49,144 nucleotides of DNA from Paraplanobispora siamensis (GTDB lineage: Bacteria > Actinomycetota > Actinomycetes > Streptosporangiales > Streptosporangiaceae): NCBI RefSeq assembly GCF_016863175.1, contig NZ_BOOJ01000026.1, forward strand, positions 1-49,144, in the 5' to 3' direction. The position numbers and the translations under genes are program-made. The number at the start of each line of letters is the position of its first letter. Within the stretch, counting starts at the first letter, position 1. The notes under the pieces are model-generated. The model searched no databases. It was given only the letters and a program-made list of their open reading frames with translations, and was not told the origin of the DNA. This document shows positions 17,651 to 25,930 of this stretch, one piece after another.

Positions 17651-18511
17651 TCAGCGGGTGGCCGAGACGGGCTCGGGCAGCGCGACGGGGGCCTTGTGGT
17701 CGGGGGCGAGCCGACCGAGGGTCATGGTGCCCCAGATCATGAGCGCTCCCGCGACGAGGGCGGGGAGCACGTTCGACCATCCGGCCGGGAGGGCCTCGTC
17801 GAGCAGCAGCGCGCCGGCGAGGATGGAGGTGATCGGGTCGACCACCTGGACGCCGGCGTAGGCGATGCCGAAGTAGCCCACCTCGTAGGACTTCTGCAGC
17901 AGCACGACGGCGCAGATCAGCAGGATGGGGACGGCCAGGGTGAACCAGCTGAGCAGCTTGGCCCAGTCACCGCCGAAGTTGCCGCCCACCACCCGGACGA
18001 ACGTGGACACGCTGGCCGTCACCGCACCCGCGCCGACCGACAGCAGCAGCGCCTTGACCGGGCCCTGCGCCTTCCGGCCCGCCAGGTGGGCCAGCAGCAC
18101 GACCAGGCCGACGGCGCCGAGGAAGCCGAACGCCTCCCGGCCCGTCATGTGCGGGGCCACGGCGTGCTGGGGGACCAGGAGCAGCAGCCCGAGCAGCCCG
18201 ACCGCCACCGCGACCGACCCGATGATCTCCGCCCGGTGCGGCTTCCTGCCGTGCAGCATCGCCGCGAGCGGCACCGCGAACACCAGCGTCGCCACGCTGA
18301 TCGGCTGCACCGCCACCAGCGGGGCGAAGCTCAGGGCCACCGCGTGCAGGGAGGCCCCGGTGAAGCCGATGACGCCGCCGATCCACCACCGGGGCCGCCG
18401 CATCAGCTTGAGCGAGGCACCGTCCCTGACGGCCTCGAACTGCTGGAGCGCGGCGCCCAGGGCGTAACCGAGCGCGCCGACGAGAGCGATCGTTATGCCG
18501 ACCCAGGTCAT
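17651..18511 (-). CDS. DMT-superfamily membrane transporter
   Basis: 286 residues from ATG 18511 (GGGGGTGG upstream); an ATG at 18568 would add a hydrophilic tail unlikely before the first helix. About nine or ten membrane helices with two EamA-like halves; the first starts WVGITIALVGALGYALGAALQQ. This branch resembles DMT proteins common in actinobacteria, distantly like NIPA-type Mg transporters. Direction and substrate are unknown. It ends 6 bp from the convergent FAD monooxygenase gene. Confidence 0.8.
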   Translation of the reverse strand: MTWVGITIALVGALGYALGAALQQFEAVRDGASLKLMRRPRWWIGGVIGFTGASLHAVALSFAPLVAVQPISVATLVFAVPLAAMLHGRKPHRAEIIGSVAVAVGLLGLLLLVPQHAVAPHMTGREAFGFLGAVGLVVLLAHLAGRKAQGPVKALLLSVGAGAVTASVSTFVRVVGGNFGGDWAKLLSWFTLAVPILLICAVVLLQKSYEVGYFGIAYAGVQVVDPITSILAGALLLDEALPAGWSNVLPALVAGALMIWGTMTLGRLAPDHKAPVALPEPVSATR

Positions 18512-18722
18512 CGCCACCCCCCGGAGGAGGGCGTGCACGTGGGGGTAGACGGTACTCGGGTCATCCATCCAGCTTAGGGGCCGGTGTGAACTGATGGTCG
18601 CGTCTCATCTCCGGTGACCCCTCTTTCCCCCACCCGCGGTCGTCCTCCCCATCGCCTGCCACATGCCCCTTATGCCACGGCTATCACCAATGTGACGGAT
18701 ATCACGTTTGCCAAGCCCGCCG

Positions 18723-19718
18723 TCATCTGCGGCCGGGCCGGGCGGGGAAGGCGCGGCGGTAGTCGCTCGGGGACACTCCCAGCTGTTTGAGGAAGTGGTG
18801 GCGGAGGTTGTTGGCCGTACCGAGCCCGCTCAGTTCGCCGACCTCGGTGATCGGCAGGTCCGTCGATTCGAGCAGGCTCCGGGCGCGTGCCAGGCGCTGG
18901 TTGAGCAGCCACTGCAGCGGTGTCATCCCGGTGGAGGCCCGCAGCCGCCGGTAGAACGTCCGGGGGCTCATCGCCGCCCGCCGCGCCAGTTCCTCCACCG
19001 TGAGCGGCTCGTCCAGGTGCGCGCCCGCCCACTCCAGGACGGGGCCCAGGCTCTGGTCATCGGTCGCGGGCACCGACAGGTCGACGAACTGCGCCTGGCC
19101 ACCGGGCCGATGGGCGGGCACCACCATCCGGCGGGCCAGCTGGTTGGCGATGTGCGCGCCGAGGTCGCGCCGTACCAGGTGGAGGCAGAGGTCGAGTCCC
19201 GCGGTCAGCCCGGCGCTGGTGAGCACGTCGCCCTCGTCCACGTACAGCACCGAGTCGTCGACCCGCACATTCGGATAGCGCTCGGCCAGTTGGGCGGTGT
19301 GCATCCAGTGAGCGGTGGCCCGACGCCCGTCGAGCAGGCCCGCTTCGGCGAGCGCGAAGGCGCCGGTGCACAACGAGACGATCCTGGCGCCGGCGGCGTG
19401 GGCCCGGCGCAGAGCCGCCACCAGCGCGGGCGGCACGGGCGCGCCGTCCTCGACGCAGGCGTCGGGCACCGAGGGCACGATGACCGTGTCCGCACCGGCG
19501 AGGCCGTCGAGTCCGTAGTCGGTGCGCACCGTCAGCCACGATCCGGCGAGGCCGCTCCGGCCCTCCCCCATCCCGCACAACCGCAGGTCGTACCAGGGAT
19601 CGGCGAGGTCGGGATGCGGCTGGCCGAAGACGGTGCAGGGGATGCTCACCTCGTACAGGTCCCAGGAGGGGACCCCGATGTCCTCGGGCACGACCACGGC
19701 GACGGAACCGGCGCTCAT
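18723..19718 (-). CDS. GlxA-type AraC-family transcriptional activator
   Basis: 331 residues. Residues about 5-185 form a DJ-1/PfpI-like domain with VSLCTGAFALAEAGLLDGRRATAHW around the nucleophile-elbow Cys; residues about 215-325 are a double HTH AraC domain (MSPRTFYRRLRASTGMTPLQW, then LGTANNLRHHF), shortened to SPRTFYRRLRASTG. GlxA-like proteins sense small molecules through the first domain and activate target genes. ATG 19718 chosen; no clear ribosome site. It is divergent from the DinB-type gene, a plausible target. Confidence 0.88.
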   Translation of the reverse strand: MSAGSVAVVVPEDIGVPSWDLYEVSIPCTVFGQPHPDLADPWYDLRLCGMGEGRSGLAGSWLTVRTDYGLDGLAGADTVIVPSVPDACVEDGAPVPPALVAALRRAHAAGARIVSLCTGAFALAEAGLLDGRRATAHWMHTAQLAERYPNVRVDDSVLYVDEGDVLTSAGLTAGLDLCLHLVRRDLGAHIANQLARRMVVPAHRPGGQAQFVDLSVPATDDQSLGPVLEWAGAHLDEPLTVEELARRAAMSPRTFYRRLRASTGMTPLQWLLNQRLARARSLLESTDLPITEVGELSGLGTANNLRHHFLKQLGVSPSDYRRAFPARPGRR

Positions 19719-19844
19719 GGCCCGAACCCTATGGCAGGAATTTGGTGGCACCCGTCATCCCCGTCACTGTTCCCCGGCCCCGGTCCGCTGAGAGCGTGGT
19801 CCTCCGTGATCGACCGCCGCAGGCGTACAGAGAAGGAGTCATGG

Positions 19845-20498
19845 ATGACCGCTGAGCATCCGGCCGTGACCGCCGTCGGACCGGACCCGGTGGATCCGGC
19901 ACCTGCCGCCTCCGTGCCGTGGCCGGACCCGGTGGCGGCCGTCGCCGAGGAGTGCCTGGCCGTTCTCCTCAAGGGCGCCGAGGAGGACTGGTCGCGCCGG
20001 GCCGGCGACCTCGACTGGACCTGCCGCCAGACCCTCGACCACATCGCCCTGGGCCTGGTCGGCTACGCCGGTCTGCTCATCGCCCGGCCCCGGGACCGCT
20101 ACATCACCCTCTTCGCCTCCATCGACCCCGAGGCTCCCGTCCCCGCTTGCCTGGAAGGGCTCGGCATCGCCGCCTCCCTGCTCGGCACCACGGTCCGGGA
20201 CACCCCCGAGGACGTGCGCGCCTGGCACCCCTGGGGTCACTCCGACGCCGCGGGCTTCGCCGCGATGGGCATCGTCGAGCTGGCCGTCCACACCTACGAC
20301 ATCACCCGCACCCTCGGCCTGTCCTGGACACCGCCCGACGGGCCCGCCGCCGCGGTCCTCGCCCGCCTCTTCCCGGACGCCCCGTCCGGGCACGACCCGT
20401 CCGCCGCCCTGCTCTGGTGCACGGGCCGCATCCCGCTCCCCGGGCTGCCCCGGCGCACGGAATGGCAGTGGTACGGCGGCACCACGCGGGAGCCGTGA
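19845..20498 (+). CDS. DinB/maleylpyruvate isomerase N-terminal-type protein
   Basis: 217 residues after an AGAAGGAG ribosome site. The four-helix bundle has TCRQTLDHIALGLVGYA with a metal-ligand His and VELAVHTYDITRTLG with a second; shortened motif LDHIALGLVGY. This fold covers mycothiol-dependent maleylpyruvate isomerase and other thiol S-transferases of actinobacteria. The exact reaction is unknown; detoxification by mycothiol transfer is an inference from the family. The divergent GlxA-type regulator may control it. Confidence 0.72.
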   Translation: MTAEHPAVTAVGPDPVDPAPAASVPWPDPVAAVAEECLAVLLKGAEEDWSRRAGDLDWTCRQTLDHIALGLVGYAGLLIARPRDRYITLFASIDPEAPVPACLEGLGIAASLLGTTVRDTPEDVRAWHPWGHSDAAGFAAMGIVELAVHTYDITRTLGLSWTPPDGPAAAVLARLFPDAPSGHDPSAALLWCTGRIPLPGLPRRTEWQWYGGTTREP

Positions 20499-20609
20499 CC
20501 ATCCCCTTCCGCCTGCCGGGGAGGGGTTCTCAACGCCGGGCCGATCCAGCGCGGGATTTCCTCGCCGTTGCGCGAGAAGTTCAAGTGCGGATCCTGCGAT
20601 GGTAGTGCC

Positions 20610-21272
20610 ATGATGCCCGACACCCCCCACATGCTGGACCGCGCGGGACGCTGGGACCAGGCGCTGGCCCTGCTCTCCCCGGAGGAGACCGCGTTGCGCG
20701 CGGAGTTGCTGGTCAACCGGTTCTGGTGGCGCCTGCAGGGCGGCGCCGAGGCGGAGGCCGCCGTCGACGCGCTGCCGCCGGAGGTGACGGCCGGCTATCT
20801 GCGGGCTCAGATCGCGTACACCCGCCTGCTGTTCGGCCTCGAACCGCGCCCCGACGACGTTCGCACCGCCAGGCGGGGGTTCGAGCGCGCGGCGGGCGGG
20901 GACGGCCTCGCCGGATGGGGGCGCTTCTGGCTCGGCGTGCTCGCCGACAACATCGACGAGGACCGGCGGACCGCCGGGGAGCACTACGCCGCCGCGGCCG
21001 GCCACGCGCACGACGATCCCCTCCTCCGGTCCTATGTGCTCCGCCACCAGGCCGCTCACCTGCTGAAGAGCGACCACGCCACGGCCGTGACGCTGCTGCG
21101 CAGGTCCTACGTCCTGCGCGCGGCCCTGGGGGCGCGCCCCCAGACGGCCGCCGCCGCAGCGACTCTCGCCGCCGCGCTGCCACCGGGCGAGGAGAGCCGG
21201 GACCTGCGCGAGAGCGCCCTGCTGACGGCGGAGGACCTCAAGCTCACCTGGCTGCTGGACCACCTGCGCTGA
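20610..21272 (+). CDS. Uncharacterised helical repeat protein
   Basis: 220 residues from ATG 20610; the frame is open back to 20568 but without a ribosome site. It is Ala- and Leu-rich and almost wholly helical, with repeated helix pairs (AGRWDQALALL, AAAGHAHDDPLLRSYVLRHQAAHLL shortened to LLRSYVLRHQAAHLL) that suggest TPR-like units. No catalytic motif is visible. It sits alone between the DinB gene and a toxin-antitoxin pair. Function not recognised. Confidence 0.7.
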   Translation: MMPDTPHMLDRAGRWDQALALLSPEETALRAELLVNRFWWRLQGGAEAEAAVDALPPEVTAGYLRAQIAYTRLLFGLEPRPDDVRTARRGFERAAGGDGLAGWGRFWLGVLADNIDEDRRTAGEHYAAAAGHAHDDPLLRSYVLRHQAAHLLKSDHATAVTLLRRSYVLRAALGARPQTAAAAATLAAALPPGEESRDLRESALLTAEDLKLTWLLDHLR

Positions 21273-21328
21273 GCCGGGGCTGCCCGCGGCCATGACATCT
21301 CTCGAGGTCGTGCCGCAGGCTCGCCGTT

Positions 21329-21348
21329 CTGTATAGGTTTCTATACAG
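21329..21348. promoter_or_regulatory. 20-bp palindromic operator/promoter of the toxin-antitoxin operon
   Basis: CTGTATAG-GTTT-CTATACAG is a perfect 8-bp inverted repeat. Its right arm contains TATACA (21342-21347), a good -10 hexamer ending six bases before GTG 21354, so the antitoxin is probably translated from a leaderless mRNA and represses itself by covering the promoter. Confidence 0.75.
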
Positions 21349-21353
21349 TCTCT

Positions 21354-21665
21354 GTGGATGTTCTCCGTGATGCGACCGAACTCACGGTGACCGAGGCCGC
21401 CCAGCGCGGGGTGGCCCGGCTCGTTGCGGATGCGGAACGGGGAACCGACCTGGTGGTGACCCGCCGGCACCGGCCGGTGGCCGCCGTCGTGGGCATCCGG
21501 CGCCTCAACGAGCTGGAGCAGGCCGCGGCGGACCTGCGCGACCTGGCACTGGTTCTCGTACGGGCGGCCACGGACACCGGGCGACGGACACCGATCGACG
21601 ACGTGCTCTCCGCCTTCGGGCGCACCCGGGAGTCGCTGGCCGCGCTTTCGGACGAGGACGAGTGA
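21354..21665 (+). CDS. Phd/YefM-type antitoxin
   Basis: 103 residues, GTG start. The N-terminal half shows the Phd/YefM DNA-binding fold: ELTVTEAAQRGVARLVADAERG, then VVTRRHRPVAAVVGIRRLNELE, shortened to VVTRRHRPVAAVVGI. The C-terminal tail is acidic and likely wraps the toxin. It overlaps the next gene by four bases (GTGA). A perfect palindrome covers its promoter, as expected for autorepression by the antitoxin or complex. Confidence 0.85.
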   Translation: MDVLRDATELTVTEAAQRGVARLVADAERGTDLVVTRRHRPVAAVVGIRRLNELEQAAADLRDLALVLVRAATDTGRRTPIDDVLSAFGRTRESLAALSDEDE

Positions 21666-21985
21666 CGGCGTCCGACGTCGTGTTCACCGATCCCGCGATC
21701 GATGATCTCCGCAGGATCGGCCCGGACGTCGCGCCCAGGATCCTCAAGAGGATCCTGCTGCTGCTGGAGAACCCCGAGGTCGTCCGTCTCGGCGAGGTCG
21801 TCGACCGGCTCGGAGCTCTGACCGATCACCTCCATGTCGACGAACCACCCGCACGCGAGCCGGTCCCCGACTGGCTCGCCGACCGGTTGATCTACACGGT
21901 GGGCATGACCCGCGAGGAGGTGGCGGCACTCGATCTGGAGAGGGCCGTCGACCTGTGGGCGGAGTTCCACTCGAACCCGCGGTAG
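21662..21985 (+). CDS. Probable RelE/ParE-like toxin, atypical C-terminus
   Basis: 107 residues, GTG start overlapping the antitoxin stop. The first 45 residues (VVFTDPAIDDLRRIGPDVAPRILKRILLLLENP, shortened to VFTDPAIDDLRRIG) match the alpha-helical hairpin opening of RelE/ParE toxins. The usual last strands (GDYRVIY-like and a closing VGHR) are replaced by a Glu- and Leu-rich segment ending VDLWAEFHSNPR. Toxin identity rests on position, size and the N-terminus. RelE members cleave mRNA on ribosomes; ParE members poison gyrase. Either, or a new variant, is possible. Confidence 0.65.
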   Translation: MTASDVVFTDPAIDDLRRIGPDVAPRILKRILLLLENPEVVRLGEVVDRLGALTDHLHVDEPPAREPVPDWLADRLIYTVGMTREEVAALDLERAVDLWAEFHSNPR

Positions 21986-22040
21986 CCGTACCCCTGCCCA
22001 CGAGCCGGATATGAGGTGGAGTCAGGGGGCTCCGGGTCGT

Positions 22041-22110
22041 TACGGTGGGCGGGTGCCGACGTTCCTCATCGCTCCGATCGTCTCCCCGCCGCCCGCCCGA
22101 TAGCGGGCGG
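22041..22110 (+). promoter_or_regulatory. Leader peptide and hairpin upstream of EamA transporter
   Basis: GTG 22053 opens a 16-codon frame (VPTFLIAPIVSPPPAR) ending at TAG 22101-22103. TACGGT ends six bases before it, so it could be leaderless. A perfect 8-bp hairpin CCGCCCGC/GCGGGCGG (22089-22110) overlaps its last codons and stop, including the Pro-Pro-Pro run. The transporter start is 97 bp further on. The layout is that of a translation-dependent attenuator; this is inference. Confidence 0.45.
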
Positions 22111-22206
22111 GATCTCTCCTGTGTGACCGGGTCGGGGTGACCCGGTGGGTGGTCGCTGCCCGCATACGTGCGGCCGTTGACGACCACTTCTCCCGGAGAG
22201 ATCTCC

Positions 22207-23208
22207 ATGACGCATGTCTCCGTACGGCAGGGCCTGCTGTACGTCTCCCTCGCGGCGACCGCCTGGGGCACCGGTGGTGCCGCCGGGGCGCTGCTCGACC
22301 GGGCCGGCGGGATCGGACCCGTCGCCGTCTCGTTCTGGCGGTTCGCCGCCGGGGCGGTCACGATCCTGCTGGTCACCCGGGTCCTCTTCCGCGGACGCCG
22401 GTACGGCGCCGCACCGCGATCCGGTCCCGAAAGTGCCACTCTCGGACGGGCCACTCTCGGACGAGCCCGCCTTGGGCGGGCCGTGATCACGGGAGTGGCG
22501 ATGGCCGTGTGCCAGACGGCCTACTTCGCGGCGATCGCCGAATCCGGCCTCGCCCTGGCCACCGTGATCACCACCGGCGCCACGCCCGTCCTCGTGCTCG
22601 CCGGGTCCGCCGTACTCCTGCGGGAGCGGCCGGGTGCGGCCGGGCTGGGGTGCGCCGCCGCCGCCCTGGCCGGGCTGGTCCTGCTGACCCGCGACGACGG
22701 CGCGGGCGGCTTCTCCCCGGCCGGTGTCGCGTGGGCGCTGCTGTCGGCGGCGAGCTACGCAGGCGTGACGCTGCTCAACCGGGCCGCGCCCGCCGAGCCG
22801 TACACCACCGCGATGGGCGGCTTCGCGGCCGGCGCCGTCCTGCTGTTCCCCCTGGCGCTGTTCCAGGGACTGTTCCCCGCCGGTGATCCGCTCGCGTCCT
22901 GGGCGATCATCGCCTATCTGGGCGCGGTCCCGACGGCTCTCGCCTACGGGCTGTTCTTCGCCGGGCTGGCCGCGGTGCGGGCCACGACCGCATCGGTGAT
23001 CACGCTCGTGGAGCCGGCGGGCGCGGCGGTCCTCGGCGTGCTGCTGTTCGGCGAGCGGCTCACTCCGGTGGCGGTGGGCGGCGCCGCGCTCCTGCTCGCC
23101 GCCGTCGTCCTGCTCGCCCTGGACGAGCGGAGGGAAGCACCGGTCCTGGAGCGGGCAGGCTCACGACGCGGTCCCGGCCCCCGTGCGGGACGGTCGGCGT
23201 CCGGGTGA
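22207..23208 (+). CDS. EamA-family (RhaT-like) DMT transporter
   Basis: 333 residues, ATG 22207 after GGAGAG. Ten predicted membrane helices in two EamA repeats: the first with AWGTGGAAGALLDRAG, the second with GAVPTALAYGLFFAGLAAVRAT and VEPAGAAVLGVLLFGERLTP, shortened to AVLGVLLFGERLTP. Such proteins export metabolites or drugs by proton exchange. A 220-bp leader with a short peptide frame and hairpins precedes it. A charged tail of about 30 residues follows the last helix. Substrate unknown. Confidence 0.9.
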   Translation: MTHVSVRQGLLYVSLAATAWGTGGAAGALLDRAGGIGPVAVSFWRFAAGAVTILLVTRVLFRGRRYGAAPRSGPESATLGRATLGRARLGRAVITGVAMAVCQTAYFAAIAESGLALATVITTGATPVLVLAGSAVLLRERPGAAGLGCAAAALAGLVLLTRDDGAGGFSPAGVAWALLSAASYAGVTLLNRAAPAEPYTTAMGGFAAGAVLLFPLALFQGLFPAGDPLASWAIIAYLGAVPTALAYGLFFAGLAAVRATTASVITLVEPAGAAVLGVLLFGERLTPVAVGGAALLLAAVVLLALDERREAPVLERAGSRRGPGPRAGRSASG

Positions 23209-23266
23209 AGCCCGCCACCCCGGCGTCACCACCCCGGCAGCCGGGTGGCCGCCGGGGCGCGCCGTC

Positions 23267-23632
23267 TCACTCGTCGCGGGTCGGGCACACGCAGAACAGA
23301 TGCCCGGCGGGGTCGGCGAGCACGGTCCAGTTCTCCCCGCCGGGCTGGAAGTCCGGCTTGCTCGCGCCCAGCTTCAGATAGTCCTCGACCGCCTGGTCCA
23401 CGTCCGGGACGCGCACGTCCAGGTGGAACTGCTTGTCCGGTCCGGGCCAGGCGGCGGGGCGGCGCTCGGTGTTCTTCTGGAAGTAGATGCTGGTGGTGCC
23501 GTCGCCGATGCCGGCGTACTCCTCCTCGCTGTACTGGACCTCGTAGCCGAACACGGCGGCGTAGAACTCCGCCAGCCGCTTGGGCTCGGCGCAGTCGATG
23601 GTCAAGGCGAGAAGCTTCGCTGTGGTGGTCAT
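23267..23632 (-). CDS. VOC-superfamily (glyoxalase-like) protein
   Basis: 121 residues. The paired beta-alpha-beta-beta-beta fold shows LALTIDCAEPKRLAEFYAAVFGYE and LDVRVPDVDQAVEDYLKLGA, with FHLDVRV and WTVLADPAGHLFCVC at the metal-binding positions. ATG 23632 is preceded by a weak GATGAGG. Members include glyoxalases, resistance proteins and dioxygenases; many small actinobacterial ones remain unassigned. Divergent from the ECF sigma gene. Confidence 0.85.
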   Translation of the reverse strand: MTTTAKLLALTIDCAEPKRLAEFYAAVFGYEVQYSEEEYAGIGDGTTSIYFQKNTERRPAAWPGPDKQFHLDVRVPDVDQAVEDYLKLGASKPDFQPGGENWTVLADPAGHLFCVCPTRDE

Positions 23633-23765
23633 GGCCTCATCGTCGCGCCCATACCTGTCAACGAGTGTCAGGTTCATTAGGCGCCTTCTCCGGTACGGCG
23701 GCGCACGGAACCAGCGCTTTTCACGACGGGTGGTAATCCTGGGACTCCCGGGAGGACTACTGGTT

Positions 23766-24395
23766 GTGAACGATCCCGAAGAACGATTCACCGAGCTCTA
23801 CGACCGGCACTGTCGCGACGTCCTGGGCTACGTGCTGCTGCGGACCGAGCCGAGCCTGGCCGAGGACGTGTGCAGCGAGACGTTCCTCGTCGCCTGGCGG
23901 CGGATCGCCGAGCTGCCCGAGCCCGTCCTGCCGTGGCTGCTCGGCGTCGCCCGCAACCTGCTGGCCAAACAGCGGGACTCGCGGTTCCGGCGGCAGGCGC
24001 TGATCGACAGGATCACGGCGCTCAGCACCCCGCGGGACCAGGTCGCCTGGGACGTGGCCGAGCACGTCGTGGACCGGGACGCCGCACTGGCCGCGCTGGC
24101 CTCGCTGTCCGAACAGGACGTGGAGGCGATGGCGCTGGCCACCTGGCACGGGCTCCCGCCCGAGCAGGCCGCCGCCGTCATGGGCTGCTCCACGCGCACC
24201 TACAACGTCCGGCTGCACCGCGCCCGGAAACGGCTGGCCCGGACCCTGCGTGCGGAGGCACGGTCGGCGGCGCCCGCGGCGCCCCGGCCGGCGGCACCGC
24301 GTACGGAGTCCGGACCGGCGGTGCCGCGTGTGGAGTCCTCACCTGCGGCACCGCACCCCCGCGCCGCCGCACGACGGTTCCTGGAGGAGACCTGA
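23766..24395 (+). CDS. ECF-type RNA polymerase sigma factor
   Basis: 209 residues, GTG start behind GGGAGG. Region 2 spans about residues 5-75 (FTELYDRHCRDVLGYV, then AEDVCSETFLVAWRRI); region 4 spans about 105-160 (LSEQDVEAMALATWHGLPPEQ and VRLHRARKRLARTL). The last 45 residues are a Pro/Ala/Arg tail built of short repeats. The next gene starts within its stop codon (TGATG), so the two are co-translated. Such sigma factors usually have a membrane protein partner, and the downstream gene product fits that role. Confidence 0.92.
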   Translation: MNDPEERFTELYDRHCRDVLGYVLLRTEPSLAEDVCSETFLVAWRRIAELPEPVLPWLLGVARNLLAKQRDSRFRRQALIDRITALSTPRDQVAWDVAEHVVDRDAALAALASLSEQDVEAMALATWHGLPPEQAAAVMGCSTRTYNVRLHRARKRLARTLRAEARSAAPAAPRPAAPRTESGPAVPRVESSPAAPHPRAAARRFLEET

Positions 24396-25666
24396 TGTCC
24401 CGCCCCAGCAGCACTCCCGAGGAGGAAGAACACATGAGCGAGCGCACGTTCGCGCTACTCAAGCCCGGACAGCTGGACGAACTGGCCGAGGAGACCTACC
24501 GGCGGCGCCGTTCGGCCGACCTGGCCCGCGCGTTCGAGGCCCTGCCCGCCCCGGCGCGCGTCCGCCGCGTCCCCGAGCGGGGCCGCCGGCCGCTGGTGCT
24601 GGCCGCGGGCGCGGCGGCGGCCGGACTGGCCGCCGCCGTGATCATCATTCCGGGTCAGTTGAACGGCGCGCCCGGCGGCCGGGAGCCCGGGCCGGGAGTC
24701 TCCGCCGGTGACCCCCGGTCGGGCGGGGCCCGGCCGATCGACGCCCACTCCATCCTGCTGGCGGCGGCCGAGAGCGCAGCCAGGGAACCGGCCGGCTCGG
24801 GCCGCTACTGGTACACCCGCCAGCGCGTCTTCCAGCGGGTCGACAACGCGGAAAGCGATTACATGGTCGCGATCAAGGCCTTGGCCGCCGAGCGGGAGGA
24901 GAAGCTGAAGGAGCTCAAGGGCAAGCCCGACGAGCTCGCCGCCGCCGAGCGCGAGTTCGAGCGGAAGGTCGGCGAGCTGAAGCGGAAGATCGGCGAGCCG
25001 AAGTCGGCCGCGCTCTCGTACACCGCGTTCCTCACCCAGACGGACGAGTCCTGGCGCCCGCGCCAGAAAGGCGCGACGGGCCGCTCGGTGAGCGGGCAGG
25101 ACGAGAAGATCACCTTCGCTTCCTCCGGGGACGAGGCGAAGTGGCGGCAGGCGGGCGCCCCCGACCTGGGCGGGAGCGGCCCGAGGAGCTACGACGACGC
25201 AACCGAGCGGGTCCTGTCGATCGACAACCCCGGCCTGAACATGCGCAACGTGGGCGACCTCCCCACCGACAGGGAAGAGCTGGAGCGCAAGCTGCGGCAG
25301 TTTCACAAGGCGCGCCCCGGCGGCGCGCAGGGCGACTTCGCCGTCTATCTGTGGCAGACGGGGGTGGACCTGCTGAGCGCGCCGATCACACCGGGGACCA
25401 AGGCGGCCCTGTTCCAGGTGATGGCCGACCAGCCGGGCATGACCTCGCCGGGACAGGTCACCGACGCAACGGGGCGCGCGGGGGCCGCCCTGACGGCGAC
25501 CGGCTCGGGTGACGACGGCGAGCGGATCGAGTACCGCCTGATCGTGGATCCGGACTCGGCCGAGCTGCTGCAGTACGAGGTGGGCGAGGCGGGCACGTCC
25601 GCACCGCTCCTGCGGGTCACCCTGCAGGAGGCGGGCTGGGTCGACCGCCTCGGCGACAGGCCCTGA
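24395..25666 (+). CDS. CU044_5270-family membrane protein, partner of ECF sigma factor
   Basis: 423 residues. A short cytoplasmic head (about 1-65) has EETYRRRRSADLARAF, a single membrane helix is at about 67-85 (LVLAAGAAAAGLAAAVIII), and the rest is extracytoplasmic with GRYWYTRQRVF, as in the family routinely found next to ECF sigma genes. The N-terminal head may act like an anti-sigma domain, by analogy. Residues about 157-207 are an unusual Lys/Glu-rich coiled-coil insertion. ATG 24395 has GGAGGAG upstream; ATG 24434, after GAGGAGGAAG, is an alternative. Confidence 0.85.
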   Translation: MSRPSSTPEEEEHMSERTFALLKPGQLDELAEETYRRRRSADLARAFEALPAPARVRRVPERGRRPLVLAAGAAAAGLAAAVIIIPGQLNGAPGGREPGPGVSAGDPRSGGARPIDAHSILLAAAESAAREPAGSGRYWYTRQRVFQRVDNAESDYMVAIKALAAEREEKLKELKGKPDELAAAEREFERKVGELKRKIGEPKSAALSYTAFLTQTDESWRPRQKGATGRSVSGQDEKITFASSGDEAKWRQAGAPDLGGSGPRSYDDATERVLSIDNPGLNMRNVGDLPTDREELERKLRQFHKARPGGAQGDFAVYLWQTGVDLLSAPITPGTKAALFQVMADQPGMTSPGQVTDATGRAGAALTATGSGDDGERIEYRLIVDPDSAELLQYEVGEAGTSAPLLRVTLQEAGWVDRLGDRP

Positions 25667-25727
25667 AGCCGTAGGACGAGTGCGTCCTGAGCCGGAGGCG
25701 GGTACGGCAGTGCGCGCCAGGTGGTAG

Positions 25728-25850
25728 GCCCGCCCGTGCGACGTGCCCGTGGCGGGCCGGGTGCCGCCCGCCCGTGCGACGTGCCCGTGGCGGGCCGGGT
25801 GCCGCCCGCCCGTGGGACACGTCCCCGGTGGGCCGGGTGTCGCCCGCCCC
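25728..25850. repeat. 38-bp tandem repeat, three copies plus a fragment
   Basis: Copies at 25728-25765 and 25766-25803 are identical; 25804-25841 differs at a few positions; a nine-base fragment follows. They lie just after the ECF/CU044_5270 operon. Related copies occur in inverted orientation at 26191 and 26309. No open frame across them looks coding. Confidence 0.85.
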
Positions 25851-25882
25851 GGGCTGCGCCACACGACAGCCGGACGAACACG

Positions 25883-25930
25883 CCCGTCATCCGGGCACGG
25901 ACCGTAGGCGATCCGTGCCCGGATGACGGG
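25883..25930. terminator. Strong 19-bp hairpin, probable bidirectional terminator
   Basis: A perfect 19-bp inverted repeat (CCCGTCATCCGGGCACGGA and its complement) with a 10-nt loop lies between the convergent ECF operon and histidine kinase gene. It is the strongest hairpin seen in the window. No U-run follows, as usual in this group. Confidence 0.8.

Noticed and set aside
21986-22206. Known riboswitch in the EamA transporter leader
   Set aside because: Hairpins are present but I could not match any established riboswitch consensus; kept as a possible attenuator instead.
22137-22886. Arg-rich plus-strand frame overlapping the EamA gene
   Set aside because: Out of frame with the clear ten-helix transporter and compositionally typical of a shifted frame.
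25728-25841. Possible CRISPR array
   Set aside because: The 38-bp units abut directly with no spacers and no cas genes are present.
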